A DNA stretch of 64,000 nt from Dipylidium caninum (Eukaryota > Platyhelminthes > Cestoda > Cyclophyllidea > Dipylidiidae). The DNA lies in assembly GCA_017562135.1 (NCBI GenBank), contig QEYB01000448.1:558001-622000 (forward strand), given 5' to 3'. Under the pieces are notes generated by a model. The model was not told the origin of the DNA and did no database searches. It worked only from the letters and a program-made list of their open reading frames with translations. The position numbers and the translations under genes are program-made. This document shows positions 24,506 to 37,095 of this stretch, piece after piece (position 1 is the stretch's first letter; each line of letters opens with the position of its first letter).

Positions 24506-25905
24506 CGTGTCTTCGCACCAGCTTCGCTTTCATTGAATCTTTTTATTTGTCTCACTTTTTACACCCATGTGAAGTTGGCCTTCTGCGCTTTCATATGTGT
24601 ACGTGTGTATATGTGGAAGTAGCGCCAAATCATTTATTTTGTGTAAATGTTATTCTAAAGTTCTAATAATTGCTGACACTTGTGTTATGTTAAATTTAGA
24701 GCTTGGCAACGAAATTACAGAAGTAGGTGTCGAGTATGTTGGATATCGTTTTGAAAGGCTGTTTGATGTATACGGGGTACACCGCGTGGAGTTTGATCGG
24801 GGTCAGCTATTTAGCATTCCAACTCATCATTGTACGCTTGGCTAGCCATTGATAACCTAAAGGTGAGTTTTCGAAGACGACTGTGGTCGAGCGTCCAGTC
24901 ATCAAAAGGAGATTGAGTGTGTGCAAGATTGGTAGGGATCTGGCCGTTCGTGTCCGTCGGAACGCTTGTTGGATCTAGCATTTAACGTTACGTGACTCCA
25001 GTAGAATTGATTAATTTCGATTGGCAACGATGTCCATTGGTGTATCAGTATAGCAGTCGACAAGTTATTAATTTTGTCTCTGGATTCATGGAATCTGTAT
25101 ACGGATCCCTCTTTCTGAATGTGGACAGTCTTGACTCCGCGCTCCACGCACTTCTCGCGCATGGCTATCAGACATGAACAATAGATGTTAAGCTCTGATA
25201 GAAACCCAGTCCTTACCCACATCGCCAATATCAACAAAGACTTTGCGTGAAAAGAGCTTTCTTGAGAAATGTTGAGTTTTAAGGCCCGGCGCCATTAGTA
25301 CCTGGCATTACAGTCCGGAGAAGTACGGTCTAGAGCACTAAATGCCATCGTGTATTGAATCAAACCTCAAAAAAATCTTAGCGCTTGTGGTGTTAATTTA
25401 TTTGTTTTAAAACAGATTTGGTATTTTTTAAATGATAGTATCTAGACGGTTGTTTAAGTAGTTAAACTTGTTGGAACCCATTTAAGTAGACGTTCCCGTG
25501 TACTTTTTGTGTTCGCGTGAGGCTTTCCTCTATGATTGGGCCTATGCACTTTGCTCCATTCATTATGACTTGCAATTACATGTTTTACTGTCAGGAAAGG
25601 CAAAAGCTGAAATGTCTGCTGGCCTTTTTCGCATCTAATATCCCCTTTGTGTAGAATATGTAGTTCATCTAATGCGTGCGCGTTCTACTCCCTTATCCTT
25701 TTTTGACATGTTCTTTATGGGCTGTGTTAGGTCTCCGAAGGACACTCATATCGGTAACCGAGAGGGTACTTTCCGGATCCTTTAATGAACTTTCGTTTAA
25801 AGTAGTGATATTCAAGAGGCATACCTGCTTTGAACTCTCTCTCTGATTCCACACATTAGTATTTTTAACTGCATCTACTTGATGTGTTCTGCTCTTTATA
25901 GAAAA
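24506..25905. other. Intergenic region, no gene seen
   Basis: This holds the insulin receptor 3' untranslated region and the upstream region of CTU1. No conserved frame or RNA gene is visible. A pyrimidine-rich 'gctctttatag' ends five bases before the CTU1 ATG and could be an acceptor for a 5' untranslated intron or for spliced-leader addition; the sequence alone does not decide. Confidence 0.5.
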
Positions 25906-27892
25906 ATGCTTAATTGTGCACGATGCAGGTCAAAGGGCTTTATCAAGAGACCGAAGACGGGTGATGTTCTCTGTCGTGATTGCTTTCTCTGGTGCTTTGA
26001 AGAGGAAATTCATTGGACAATATCAACAGCCAAACTTCTGTCTAGAGGCGATCGCGTGGCCATTGGAGCCTCTGGTGGCAAAGGTAATGTCATGTACCCT
26101 AGTTAACTTCCCCGCAGATTCAACTGTTCTCGCCTATGTAATGAAGCTTTTGAATGAACGCTACGATTACGGTATCGAACTGTTACTTCTCTCCATTGAT
26201 GAAGGAATCTCTGGCTATCGAGACCATTCCCTACAAGTGAAATAGGATATCTATCTTGTTTGGTTGTTGCTGAAAGCGTTTGCTTGCTATTGTGGTCTTT
26301 CTTATCTCAGACTGTGAAACGGAACAAAGATCAATATGGATTACCGTTAACGATTCTCTCCTACAAGGATCTCTACGGCTGGTCAATGGATGACATCGTC
26401 AAGAAAATTGGGTTGAAAAGTAACTGTACCTTCTGCGGCGTATTTCGCCGTCAAGCTCTTGATCGGGGGGCCGTACTTGTTGGCGCCAATAAGGTGTGTA
26501 CTGGCCACAATGCCGACGATGTAGCTGAAACGGTTATAATGAATGGTGAGCCCAATGTTTTACTGACGGATATTTAAGTAGCACGTACTTCGGTGAGTGA
26601 AATAGGATATACTTAGTTTGTTTTTAAACAGCCACTTTTTCTCACTACGTCCTCATTATTCTACTTATCAGTATATTCTTCCTTTTAGTCCTCAGATGTG
26701 ATATAGGGCGTCTTAAACGGTGTACAGATATTGTAACTGTAAGTTTCTCGTTTGATTAAATGAGCAAATAATCTCGGTAGCGCCTACGTGTACTTTTAGT
26801 TGATCGAAATTCGTTGATTCAGCCCAAATTTGATACACTAGTTTATGTCGCGATGGAGAATTTCGTGTGTTTTCCTAAATTGGTTTCTCTTGGTCTTTTC
26901 TTACCGGCTGATTTCCACGTTAACATGATTTTTCGGATGAAATAATAAACATTGACTCTTAAGTATTCGTTGGATTCGTACATCCTTGAAATGGGCGTCT
27001 CTTGTAGTTGTCCTTCATCCAACCCTCATTTTGTCTCATCTCAACGCATCATTAAATTGTCGTGAAGCTATTTTCTAGTCCCTATAGTGGTATTAACAAC
27101 ATTCACTTTTTCGGACGCATATCTTGCTAGATCCCCGATGCGCTTATGCTGAGAAGTATTATTATTCACTAGGATAGTTACGTAGTGCAAGGTTGATAAA
27201 AATTGAAAGATTGCGCCTTGTTCTGCAAAATTTATTAAATTGTATGTTTTTTACTCAGGGTGCAGACGGAACCTTACCACGGTTCAAACCATTCAAATAT
27301 GCTTATGAGAAAGAGATAGTCATGTATGCTCACGCACGAAAACTGGACTACTTCTCGACGGAGTGTAAATACGCACCAAATGCCTATCGGGGCTATGCTA
27401 GAGCCTACATTAAGAACTTGGAGAAGCTACGTCCTCGAAGCATTCTCGGTCCGTCCCGTAACTTCTTTTTGGGATTTTTTTAACGTATTAACCCTCTTTT
27501 TATTAATTTTTACGTTTTAGATATTATCAGTTCGGGTGAACAGATGGTTATCAGAGATGATGTTAAAGTTCCCATTCAAGGTTTGGCTTTCAACCTCCTC
27601 ATTATATTATTCCTGTGGCTGAATACATTATACGGGTTCCCTTTTTGCAGGAAAGTGTGTCGCTTGTGGGTATATTTCAAGCCAAGAGTTCTGTCAGGCG
27701 TGCATTCTTCTCAAAAAGCTAAATGATGGTCTTCCACAAATCTCAATTGGCCCGGATGACAATGCTTCAGCCCCGCGTCCCACGACAGCCATTGGCGACG
27801 TGTCCGAGTCTTTAAATAAAATGGTGCTTGGAATAGATGCCACCTCGTGTAGCGGCGGCTGTACTTCCTCTTGCTTGTCTGATGACAACTGA
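25906..27892 (+). CDS. CTU1: Cytoplasmic tRNA 2-thiolation protein 1 (CTU1/NCS6)
   Basis: Seven exons: 25906-26083, 26118-26236, 26311-26545, 26689-26738, 27259-27448, 27521-27580 and 27651-27892, 357 residues plus stop, all in phase. CTU1 works with CTU2 in the cytosol. It adenylates U34 in the wobble position of Lys, Glu and Gln tRNAs and replaces the C2 oxygen with sulphur supplied through URM1. Visible landmarks: N-terminal zinc knuckle 'CARC'/'CRDC', PP-loop 'SGGKDST' (about residues 57-63), 'DEGISGYRD', the 'CTFCGV' cysteine motif, 'TGHNADD', and a C-terminal knuckle 'CVACG'/'CQAC' followed by 'ISIG'. The 50-bp exon 26689-26738 restores the conserved '[10 protein letters not shown]'. 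The tail carries an extra Cys cluster ('CSGGCTSSC'). The ATG at 25906 places the zinc knuckle at the extreme N-terminus, as in the family; an upstream in-frame ATG at about 25881 would add a few unconserved residues. Confidence 0.93.
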
Positions 27893-28549
27893 TAAAACCC
27901 TTCCCTGTATATAACAATAATAAGGATACAATAGCCTCGACTGTGGCCCAGACTTCGTACTAGAAGTTATTAAAAAGGCATCAACATCGCCGGTCTCCGA
28001 CTACATTGGATGCAGTCTTTACGTAAATCCGGTACTAATCTACTTCTTTTTTAATGAGTGCATTTACTGGCCATTATGTCTTTCTTATTCAAATGACCCA
28101 CAAAGTTATCACCGATTTAAGGGCCGTGATTACCTCCAAGTAACCGCCTATGTGGCAGGTGTTATACGCAATCAGAAGGCTAAATTTGCGCAGTTCGTTG
28201 CCTATCTTGGGGAAGATAAGGAATTTTATTTTCCTTACTTTTTGGAAGATAAGCACACTCCCTTTTCATGAACATCTAATGAAAAAAGAATTGTCGAGAT
28301 CGCTTTGAGGTGCGAATTAAGTTTTTTTTCCCAGTGTGCTCCGACGTCTCGATGTTCAGATCGACTTAACTTGAAGAACCGAACTGAGATGGAATTTATG
28401 TCCGTTGATTACGTAGCGGAAATCAAAAGTTTGAGAGGGGAACCACGTCCCCTTCGTGAATTCTTCGGTTGTTTGTTATAATCATTTTCGAAAGGTGATT
28501 GAAGACGCGTTTAAATGCGCTTTGCTTCTTCCTCCTAGGCAGAGGTGGT
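27893..28549. other. Intergenic region, no gene seen
   Basis: This is the 3' flank of CTU1. No frame with recognisable content and no RNA gene were seen. Confidence 0.5.
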
Positions 28550-29370
28550 TTAGCTAAGGCGCCCCGGATTCTCTTCTACCGGGCTCATGGGCTCTTCTTG
28601 ATCATTTATTCGAGGTTCTGCATCCCCGCTTTTTCCCTCATCTTCCTCCCCTCCACTCACCGTTTGGTAGCCTATATTTTCGCTTACAGAATCACAACTT
28701 TGTACTTGAATCATCTCATTTTCCTCATCAGATGAAAGGTGATGTGTATCGTTCCCTAAATAGTTATGGTCCACACATTCACGCTTTTGGCCTCTACCAA
28801 CAGTTTGGCGGAAATCGGACTTTTTATACTGCGATTTAGAGACACTGCTGAGGCGTTATTCGTCCCTCTCGCCTCTGCGTAATTTGCCCCGATGCCTGAG
28901 CATTCGTCCCCTTCTTCTTCCTCCTCTTCGCATTCTTCCTCTTCACACTCTTCCTCATCAAATTCCTCCTCATCAAATTCCTCCTCATCACATTCCTCCC
29001 CTTCGCATTCCTCTTCTTCACATTCTTCCTCTTCGCACTCGTCCTGGTCATCTTTTTCCCGCTTTGGAGTTCCAGGCCATTTGATTTCTATTCTTCGGCA
29101 CCGTTTTATTATCCAATTCTCGGGGGGATAATTGGTGGCCATAAGTGTTGTTCTGAGGCGCAAGTTGCGTGGCTGTCCTCGGCTCCAATCACAACCGTTT
29201 CGAGCGTAGCAGTCCGGAGATGCCTTCCACCTCGTGTCATACCTTGAGCAAAACGGGAAGTGGGCACATTCCCGCCTTTCGAAACAGTACGGGTCGTACA
29301 TGCCGACCGGGCATGCCATGTTGAACATGATTAGGCTGAGCGGTGTGCCGGCGAGGGGGTATTTCCAGCC
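28550..29370 (-). CDS. Hypothetical acidic protein with Glu/Cys pentapeptide repeats
   Basis: I do not recognise this gene. One minus-strand frame runs 29328-28756 (190 codons): a Cys-containing N-terminal part ('CPVGMYDPYC', 'CAHFPFC', 'CYARNGC'), a basic middle part, then nine or so EEEEC/DEEEF-type pentapeptides, then a short Ser/Asn-rich tail. A possible splice acceptor ('tgtag') about 40 bp upstream of 29328 would extend it. A second, overlapping minus-strand frame at 28774-28550 is also acidic ('SSDEENE', 'GEEDEG') and contains a good donor (ACG|GTGAGT) near 28665, so the real product may splice between frames. The acidic tract could be coding low complexity or an expanded microsatellite in non-coding DNA. 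Confidence is limited because no conserved domain anchors the frame. Confidence 0.35.
28911..29045. repeat. 15-bp tandem repeat (about nine units)
   Basis: Units resemble 'ttcctcttcacattc' on the plus strand. Because the unit is 15 bp, it stays in frame and encodes acidic pentapeptides ending in Cys or Phe on the minus strand. Confidence 0.8.
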
Positions 29371-31194
29371 CCGAGGCTACAGTGCGGTCCTTTTGACTTT
29401 CCACTGCATTGATTTTCCGCCGTGTCGGTTCTCCCCACGTGGATTTGTTGGGTGACCTGGTGGGTGCACTTTTCACCTCCCAATCACGACAGCGTCCGTG
29501 CGGATTTGTCGAAGTTCTTCAGCAAATATGGCTCGCTATTTGCAAGACTTGGACGTTATTCTGCCTCGCACAACGACGCGCTGCCTTGGACGAAGCCGCC
29601 ACCGCCTCGGATTTGTATTTTATGGTCAAAGGAGTAATGAAATATATCTCGTTTTGTCGTCTGACCTTTCATAGTGATTACTTCAAGTCTTAATAGGGTA
29701 GACTCGCTATTTTTACCCAATTCTCGACCTTTTAAAGACGATACATTTCTCTCCGTCTGCCTCGAGTACTTGTGCGCACCGACTTAAGTCTAGACGGTGG
29801 TAAAAGTCTACGTTTGATTTTAGCCTATTTGGGTACTTTGTTGCTTGGCAGTTTGGTGGGACGCCTTCACTCATCCGCCGACGAAAGTAAGAGACTACGT
29901 TGACACAATGCCGGCGTACTCGCAAGGTTAAGGTGGCATGGAAGAAGCGCCATGCTTGAAGGCCTCCTTATCGTCGAAGGAGCGAGGTGAGTGGCGATTC
30001 GGAAGGAGCGCGTTTACAAACACACGATTAAAGTAAGGCGACAAACGAATGAACTTAAATAACCTTGAGATCGGGCTGGGGGTCATTTTAACCACTCCCG
30101 TTTCACTCTGCGGGTATCTTGTCAAATTATTTGGTCTATCCGTAGCCAGCGCCAATCGGTGGAAGGTTACTGAAGGCCGCGGACGTACGACGCCTTGGCC
30201 ATCAGGCCAAGCACCAGAGGAGCCTCGTCTGTGAGCCATGAGGAAAAGAATTGTCTAGACTGTTTGGCCTCCTGAGCATTTCTTTACTGCCTTTCTGATG
30301 GTATTGTTTACCGGGGCTCAGGCGGGGCCAAATAACAGGGTGCACGGCGCAATTCAAAACTCCTCATTTCGTTTATTTTAAACAAACGGTTAAACTTTAT
30401 ACGTGTGGCCACAAGGCAGCCTTGGTGTAACTCTACCGTCCCTATATCGCCCGCTCAGTTAGTCCTGAGGTAACCTTGGGTTATCGGACAGGAGAGCACA
30501 AAGGCGCTCTTTGAAACAGGTTTTCGCCTTACACAGTTTGTGTTTCGCACCACAATTATAGTCTTTTTACTCTGAGAAAGTCAAGACAAGCGGAGTTGAC
30601 CACATTCCTAGTTCTCACTCGCGTCCACTCGCAACAGTGATTGCTGTCTCCGAGTTTATCTCGCAGTATTTATCGGTGCCGGTGTACTGTTGATTGGTGT
30701 ACTTTCACCGGCCTTAATTTTAACTCACTCGAAATTTGTATAAGGCTCTAGATGGCACGACGTGCGAGTTGAAACGGTTTGAAGGCTGCCCCGGTTCCCC
30801 GCCCCTCTGAAGGCTTTCAGTGTTCCGCTGTCTGGTTCAGAACTATGACAACTTTAGGTAAAGGCGTGATGAGAAAAAGTGGCACTTCGATTCTCCGATT
30901 TTGACTAGAAGGACCGCAGTGTTGGAGTACTTAGTCGTCCTATGCGAAGCGCACCGCGTGGACGGTGTCCCAGTGCAAAGGAATGCCATCAGCACCGTCC
31001 TCCGCACGCATTCAACACGCTCCACGGGGACCAGGGTGAGAAGTACCCGCCTCTCAGCTGTCTGTCACATGATTTTGGTGGGCTGTTATTGACACGGAGC
31101 ATTTTGAAAACCCGCGTGACAGAATAGGCCACCTCCCCTTCACATTCTTCCTACGCTTTCCCACCTCTTTGGACTGGCTGGAGAAGACGAAGTT
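29371..31194. other. Intergenic region, no gene seen
   Basis: Between the acidic ORF and the boule-like gene. Several short frames exist but none has a convincing motif or splice context. The GC-rich stretch 30780-31190 directly upstream of 31195 is the likely 5' region of the boule-like gene. Confidence 0.4.
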
Positions 31195-34100
31195 ATGGAC
31201 CCTGTGACCTTTCAAGCCGTTCCTTCTGCTGTGACCAATGTCGTGGTGCCCAAAATTGGCACGCTTATTCCAAATCGTATATTTGTTGGAGGCATCACAT
31301 CGACAGTACGTTTCACACTTCCTCCTGCTTCTCGTTAGACCACAGAGGAGGACTTGCGACTATTTTTTGCGCGGTTCGGTCAAGTGAAAGACGTAAAAAT
31401 AATCAACGATCGCTCTGGCCTCTCAAAAGGAAATTACGGATTTGTGACGTTTGAGCACCAGGACACAGCTGAGAGGATAATTAAGAATGAGGTAAATGCG
31501 CTCCTTGTTTTTGTCGCTGACCAGGTAGAGCGATTCTCTCATGTTCAACGACCGCAAGTTGAACATCGGCCACGCGGTGCGCAAACAGGTACGTTGTGTA
31601 CGTTTTAACGAAAAACGCCGTGTAGAACGTCTTACCCCGCCAATGTAGGTGCTTTCGTCATCTTACCCTAACGCCCGTTACCACTAGATGAAAATGGTTC
31701 GCTGGGTTTCCCGCCTCCCACCATTTCATCCGGGCTTAACAATGGTGTCTCTTACATCCCTGTTGCTAATCAAGGTGCTCAAATTCCAACAAACAACTTG
31801 GTAGGTGGTGTTATGCCCTCATTCGAGCCTCACTGCACCCGAATACACTAGGTTGAGAAATATGAAATCAGCGGTGGATGTAAATACGAAAAGAGCGCGG
31901 TTTCACACATTATTATATTTAATCAAATAATTCCCATTGGCAATTGCGAATTACTACCGAGGATCGGGCAAGTTATATATCATTTGAAAAAAATTTTTAT
32001 TTCTCTTAGAGCAAATATGCGATTTAAAGTCCTTTCTAATACCATTTTGGTTGTTGTATTCCACCGCCTCAAAGTATTCCGTAATCACAAGAAATGTAAT
32101 AATCACCAGGCGATTCAATATTATTATTGTTAATAATATTATTGTTTGAAGAGGTACTTGGTTAAACTGCAAATGAAGCTTTATTTGGTAGTTGTTCAGC
32201 GCTTTAATCATGCAGTGGTATAACGCCGTGTCGACTAAGCATTAATGGTTATTTTCTCCTCATAAGTGTCTTCTCACCAAAGACACCAATCTTCTCCACG
32301 GCAAAAGGAATCCTCCGCCGTTATGGTTTTGCCTGGGGTGGTATTGTAGAAAGGCTTATTGGGCCACACCCTAGGCATTCCGCCATATGCTAATCATAAT
32401 TCCCTTTTGATGAGATTCCGACTTATTCGTATGTCCCGTCGGCCGGCGTACTTTTATCCACCCATTTCCTTTACGGGTTTCCTTTATCATACAAAATTCA
32501 CTTCCCATCAAAAGTAACGACGTGGTACAAAGATGTCGGTAACCATGTATTGCAAGAGAAGCAACGAAGATGCGCACTTGCTCTTGCGGTCGACCGGTAA
32601 TCTGTAGTTGCGTCAATTCGTGAACCCGGTGCGTATGAGTCTACTTTTTTTTCTACGTGTCGTAAGAAGGTTGTCTCAACACTGCCCACCCCTACGAATG
32701 GCCGGTTTCTAGTTGAGACCCAAGCTCATGAATAATTTCATGTGTGTGGATCGGATTCCACAATTGTCATCGTCCTTACATCCTCCTCCTCGTTGCCAAT
32801 ACGGGTCGGGGGTCTTCTTTGACGTGAGGCTCCTTGACAATATTCAAATTGTCAGAACGAAATTTGGGATACTTTTTTCCTAGTGAATCTATCTCCAAAT
32901 GCCGCATTAACGCTTCTTCAGGTTTGTTGCGCTGCTCTCTGATTAAACTTGATCTCGTAGAAGAAAAGCAAATCGCATTTTTTCTAGCTAGTATCAATGA
33001 AAACCACGATAAAAATGGGCAATAAGGGGAGGAACCCTACAATAAAATAAGAATACTACCTTTAGAAGTTATAAATAAAAATTTTGAACTCATTTGACAG
33101 CTTATTTCCCTCGGTCGCAGGCAATACAGGTTACATAAGAACGCCCTTTTCATAGTCTTCAGCCTAATATCAACTTTCTGCATTCCTCTGCCACTTTTTC
33201 CGCTTTATTCCTCCGTTTACTCAAGCCGAGCAAACATGGGCGGTGCTCCTGGCCATATTCGGGAATAAAACTAATGTTTATTTCAGTCAGTTGGTTAATA
33301 ATTTTCACTTTTCAGTCGAAAACGCCGCTAAGTTAACCAGTTGAACGGTACACATTCTCTGAAATCTTTCGTTCTTAAAGTGCTATTGTGTTGTGTCTTT
33401 GGTGCACTTTGTTTTTAGTACACACCGACCCTTCTTATACCCCAACAACCAACAAGTTCAGTCGACTGCGGACATCATGTAGCCCAGCCGTCTTCTCATC
33501 CCGACGCGTCCATGCTTCAGGTCTCCATGAACTCATCCGCTCTGCGACGGGACCAGTGCCACTCCTATGTACCGAGTGCTAATTTCATTCCCGCCGGCTC
33601 TGTCCTCTTCACCCACACGCCTGTGATCGTGCCCAACACGGGGCTGGCCAGCAGCAACGCCATCGAAGTCTTGTACGCGCCTCAGACGCAGTCTCTGCAA
33701 ATGCCTCAAGCACAGACCGTCTCGCATTTCCATGCGCCAGGTCCTCTGCCCCACACCTCGCCGTGTTTCCACGAGGCCAAGTCCCAGGAATACGCGGCAT
33801 GGATGAAGAGTGCCTTGCAGCAGCGTGTGCAAAATTTCAAACAACAACAACAGCAACAACAACAGGAGATACGTCGAAATGGAGCCTATTCCGCCCTCTT
33901 TCAGCAGGACCAGAGTCTTTCACCGAGACCCACAAATGCCCAGGCCACCTTGTTACAAAAACTCCTCGCAGTCAATGGTGGATTTGGTGAAAACCCCACG
34001 GAATTTCACTCGCCACCCCAATACGTACGTGTTGCTGCTGTGTGAGCTGGTGGGAATTTTGTTGGGAGGGAGATTTTATTCCCCACACTCGCCGAACTGT

Positions 34101-37095
34101 TGGGACATCGGCTGCCACAAGGGGGGGGGAACGATCTTCGTTGCTCCACATAGCTTATGCGTTGGTTAAGTTGTCGTAATCGTCTATTTTGCCTTGCCAA
34201 TCACGCGGAGGGAAGACACGGTGTTAATAATGCCAAAGTAGTCTGAAACGTCGTTGTCGGCAAAGCTGTCGTCCCATGTCTCTGCTCCGTATTTGTCAAC
34301 CCTATTTCCTCGCGGCGTCTCGATGGGTTTTTGTGTAGCTGTACAAAAAAGGCGTATTTTGAGGGTAGAGGCGTTTACTTCAAAAGAATTGTCAAAGCCA
34401 CATTGACCAACCTCGTTACACCGTTTCACCGTGTTGGCACTCTACTTTGCCCTCCCCCCGCCGCAGCCCTGCCGCCCCCGACTTCGCCAACCCGCCTCAG
34501 CGCACGTTGCCAGAGGCGACACTTGGGCAATCACCAGGCTATTTGTAACTCTTAACTTCTCGTGGCAGTCTCCCCCCGCAAAAAACTCCATTTCAGTAAG
34601 AAGTGGCAAAGGAGTTTCATCATCAGTTACTTTTTTTACAACAACTCGCCCCGCGTCTACGTAATGCATCCGTTCACCGCGTCCACCTTTTCCTGATGCA
34701 GCGACAAGAAAGCTGACTGAACGCAGAGTGAAGGGAGGCGAGCGGTGACCGGTCCATGGGTCACCGCTGGGCTTTAACCCGTATTAGGTGGAAAACTATG
34801 AAACGGGCGTTAAATATGAGCAGAATACAAGGGGCCGAGGTGACTTCCACTGGCATCTACGACTTTCTGCCAACAATCTGGCAGTACCTGGTTTTAGACT
34901 TAAGTCCATGAATAATTTTATGCGTGTGGACCGGATTCCACAGTCGTCGTAGTGGTCCTCCTCCTCCTCCTCCTCCTCGTTGCCATCACGGGCTGGTGGT
35001 CTTCCTTGACGTGAGGCCCTTTGACGCTATTCAAACTGTCAGAACGAAATCTTGGAACCAAAATCGGGCACTTTTTTTCCTTAGTAAATCCACCTTTGCA
35101 TGCCTCATGAACGTTTCTCCAAGCTTGTTGAACTGTGCACTATGGTTCAGCTTGAACTCGTAGGAGAGAAGTAAATGTGATTAGTGCTTCTTCTTCCAGT
35201 TGGCTTCAGCGAAAACCAAGGCAAAAACCTGATGTAAGAGGGAAAATTTTACGAAATGAATAAAAGGAATAGTTTTGGAATTTATAAATACAATATCGAG
35301 CACACATTGCAACACATTTCTCCCGGTCGCGTAGTTTTCAGCCAGCTATTAACTGTGTCGGCATCTTTCTTGCCACTTCGTCCGCTTTATTCCTCCGTTC
35401 GCTTGAGCCGAACCATCAGCAATTAGATGATGTGGCGATGCTTCTGGCCATATTCGAGAATAAAAGTCATGTTTATTCCAGTCGCGTTGCCAAAACCACA
35501 GTTTGGAACCAACATCGAGGGCTTTCCCCTCCCTCACCTCAGTGAATCCGTCTCCGAAGGCCTCGTAAATTTTTTCACGAAGCCCCTTCTGCTGCGCTCT
35601 GATTGAACTTGAACTCACAGAAGACAAGCCCATGTAAATGGCGTCTTATTTGCACGTGGTTTTGGAGAAAATGAAATTAAAATGAGCTACTTACGGGGAA
35701 AATTAACGAAATCAGTGGGGAATACAACTAAAAAATCTCTAAGTAAAAGTACTGGGCGCTCTTTTCGGTGTTCAAAAGAAACTCCTACGCCGTTTCATAG
35801 TTTCCGTCCCACGCTCAGATGTTTCAACACTGCCGTATGGATGGCTACCTCCTGCCTAGTTCAGATCCGAGTTCCTGAACGGTTCACTGTGTGTGTTTCC
35901 ACAGTCGTCGTGTTCCTTACTTCCTCCTCCTCGTAGCCAATACGGACGGGCGGTGGTCTCCCTCGAGTCGGGACTCCTTCACGATACTCAAACTGTCGCG
36001 ATGACATATTTGGGATCATCATCAAGCGCGTTTCGCCTTAGTAGTGAATCCACCTCCTCCAAGAGCCTCCTTAGCGTTTCTCGAGGCCTGATGAGCTACG
36101 CCATGTTTTACTTGTGAACTTGTGTAAGAAAAGTAGGTGTAATTGGCCTCTTTTTTCCATCCGGCTTCGACGAAATACACAAATATCAAAGCAATACGAA
36201 GAAAAAGTTTAAAATTCATAGCCGAAATTATCGAGCTCATGTTGCAGTGAATCTCTCTCAGTCGCAACCGATCCCGAACTGAAAACAAACGTTCCCTTCA
36301 TAGTTTCCGAGCCAACATCAATGAAGAATGCCAAACCATTTGCTTATATTATTAAAACTTCTCGCAGTTTATGCTCTGAATAGTCGCGCACTTGTACTCG
36401 AAAGGAAAAAAAGCAGGCAATTTTAGATCATGCGGTAATAAATTACGAGTCTGGAAATTCATTTAGCCGCGGAACCTCGACGTATCCGCCGATCCGCGAA
36501 TGTCGTACTTGGATGAAGGCAAGTCCACCACACCCAAGTCGATGCCCCCGTGCAGTGCTCTCGGTCCCGCCGGCCAGACGAAGCTGGCCGGGACGAGTGA
36601 CGCCCCTCGGCCCCGACTCGAAAACGAGGCGACACCGACGTCCTACGCCTACTCGCGCTCCGTAAGTGGCCTCTCGTGCGACGCCCGCGCTTGCACTCCC
36701 CCCCCCGTCAACCCGTGCACCCTTGGCAAAGTCTACTGTTTCAGACGTCGTCCAACTCGACAATCCAAAACGACAAGTCGGACACCATTGAGGCGTCCCG
36801 TTTGGGCAGGTACGGTCCGGTCTACGAGAACTCGAGCCTCTTTCCACGCTGGCCACCGTACGCGGAGTCGACCAACTCGCAGGTTCCGCTAGCAGAAGAC
36901 GGTATTTACGGGAACTCAGTCCTCAAACACATGCACTACGGCCTCGCCAATCCACTGAAGAGTCAGGATCGCAGCAGGGATCAAACCAAGCTGTCCAATG
37001 ACGACAGCGCGTTGTCGACACACCACGAGGCCGGTCTGGACCCCGTGAGCGGCGCCTCGGCCAGCGGGGACACCTCCTTCCGTCACCTCCATTGA
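31195..37095 (+). CDS. boule: Boule/DAZ-family RNA-binding protein
   Basis: Seven exons: 31195-31305, 31339-31491, 31529-about 31592, 31688-31800, 33419-34024, 36467-36661 and 36745-37095, about 530 residues. Boule proteins are germline translational regulators that bind mRNA 3' untranslated regions through one RRM. RNP2 'RIFVGGI' is near residue 36 and RNP1 'NYGFVTF' near residue 78. The RRM ends in 'KLNIGHAVRKQ', the family hallmark. One extra residue (Asn) precedes the usual 'YGFVTF'. Downstream are a Gln run of about nine residues, Pro/Ser-rich sequence and no second RRM. The C-terminal part (about 430 residues) is long for the family. The exon 3 donor is uncertain: the strongest site (31588/31589) is out of phase with exon 4, while 31592/31593 keeps frame. 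Exons 5-7 are assigned by phase and orientation, not by conserved sequence, so they are less certain than exons 1-3. Confidence 0.82.
31843..33170. repeat. Inverted-motif-bounded element, copy 1
   Basis: The left boundary motif ('aggttgagaaatatgaaatca' core) starts near 31850. The right boundary is its inverted counterpart ('ttttcatagtcttcagcct') near 33147-33165. It lies in intron 4 of the boule-like gene. The internal part 32705-33060 matches 34895-35260. It has no transposase-like frame. Confidence 0.55.
34781..35349. repeat. Inverted-motif-bounded element, copy 2 (about 560 bp)
   Basis: Left motif 'ggaaaactatgaaacgggcg' at 34790; right motif 'cgcgtagttttcagcc' at 35328-35343, its inverted counterpart. 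It lies in intron 5 of the boule-like gene, and contains a (tcc)n run near 34957-34978. Two further right-hand motifs follow at 35791-35805 and 36296-36310, marking truncated neighbouring copies. Confidence 0.65.
35350..36315. repeat. Two truncated copies of the same element family
   Basis: Right-end motifs 'cgtttcatagtttcc' (35791-35805) and 'cccttcatagtttcc' (36294-36308) each close a segment resembling the internal part of copies 1 and 2 ('cctccaagagcctc', 'ttcgacgaaatac'). No left-end motif is visible for either. Confidence 0.5.

Noticed and set aside
29500..29550. 'ADLSKFFSKYGSL', resembling an RRM helix of boule, upstream of the boule-like gene
   Set aside because: Only about a dozen residues fit; RNP1 and RNP2 are absent nearby, so chance similarity is more likely than a pseudogene.
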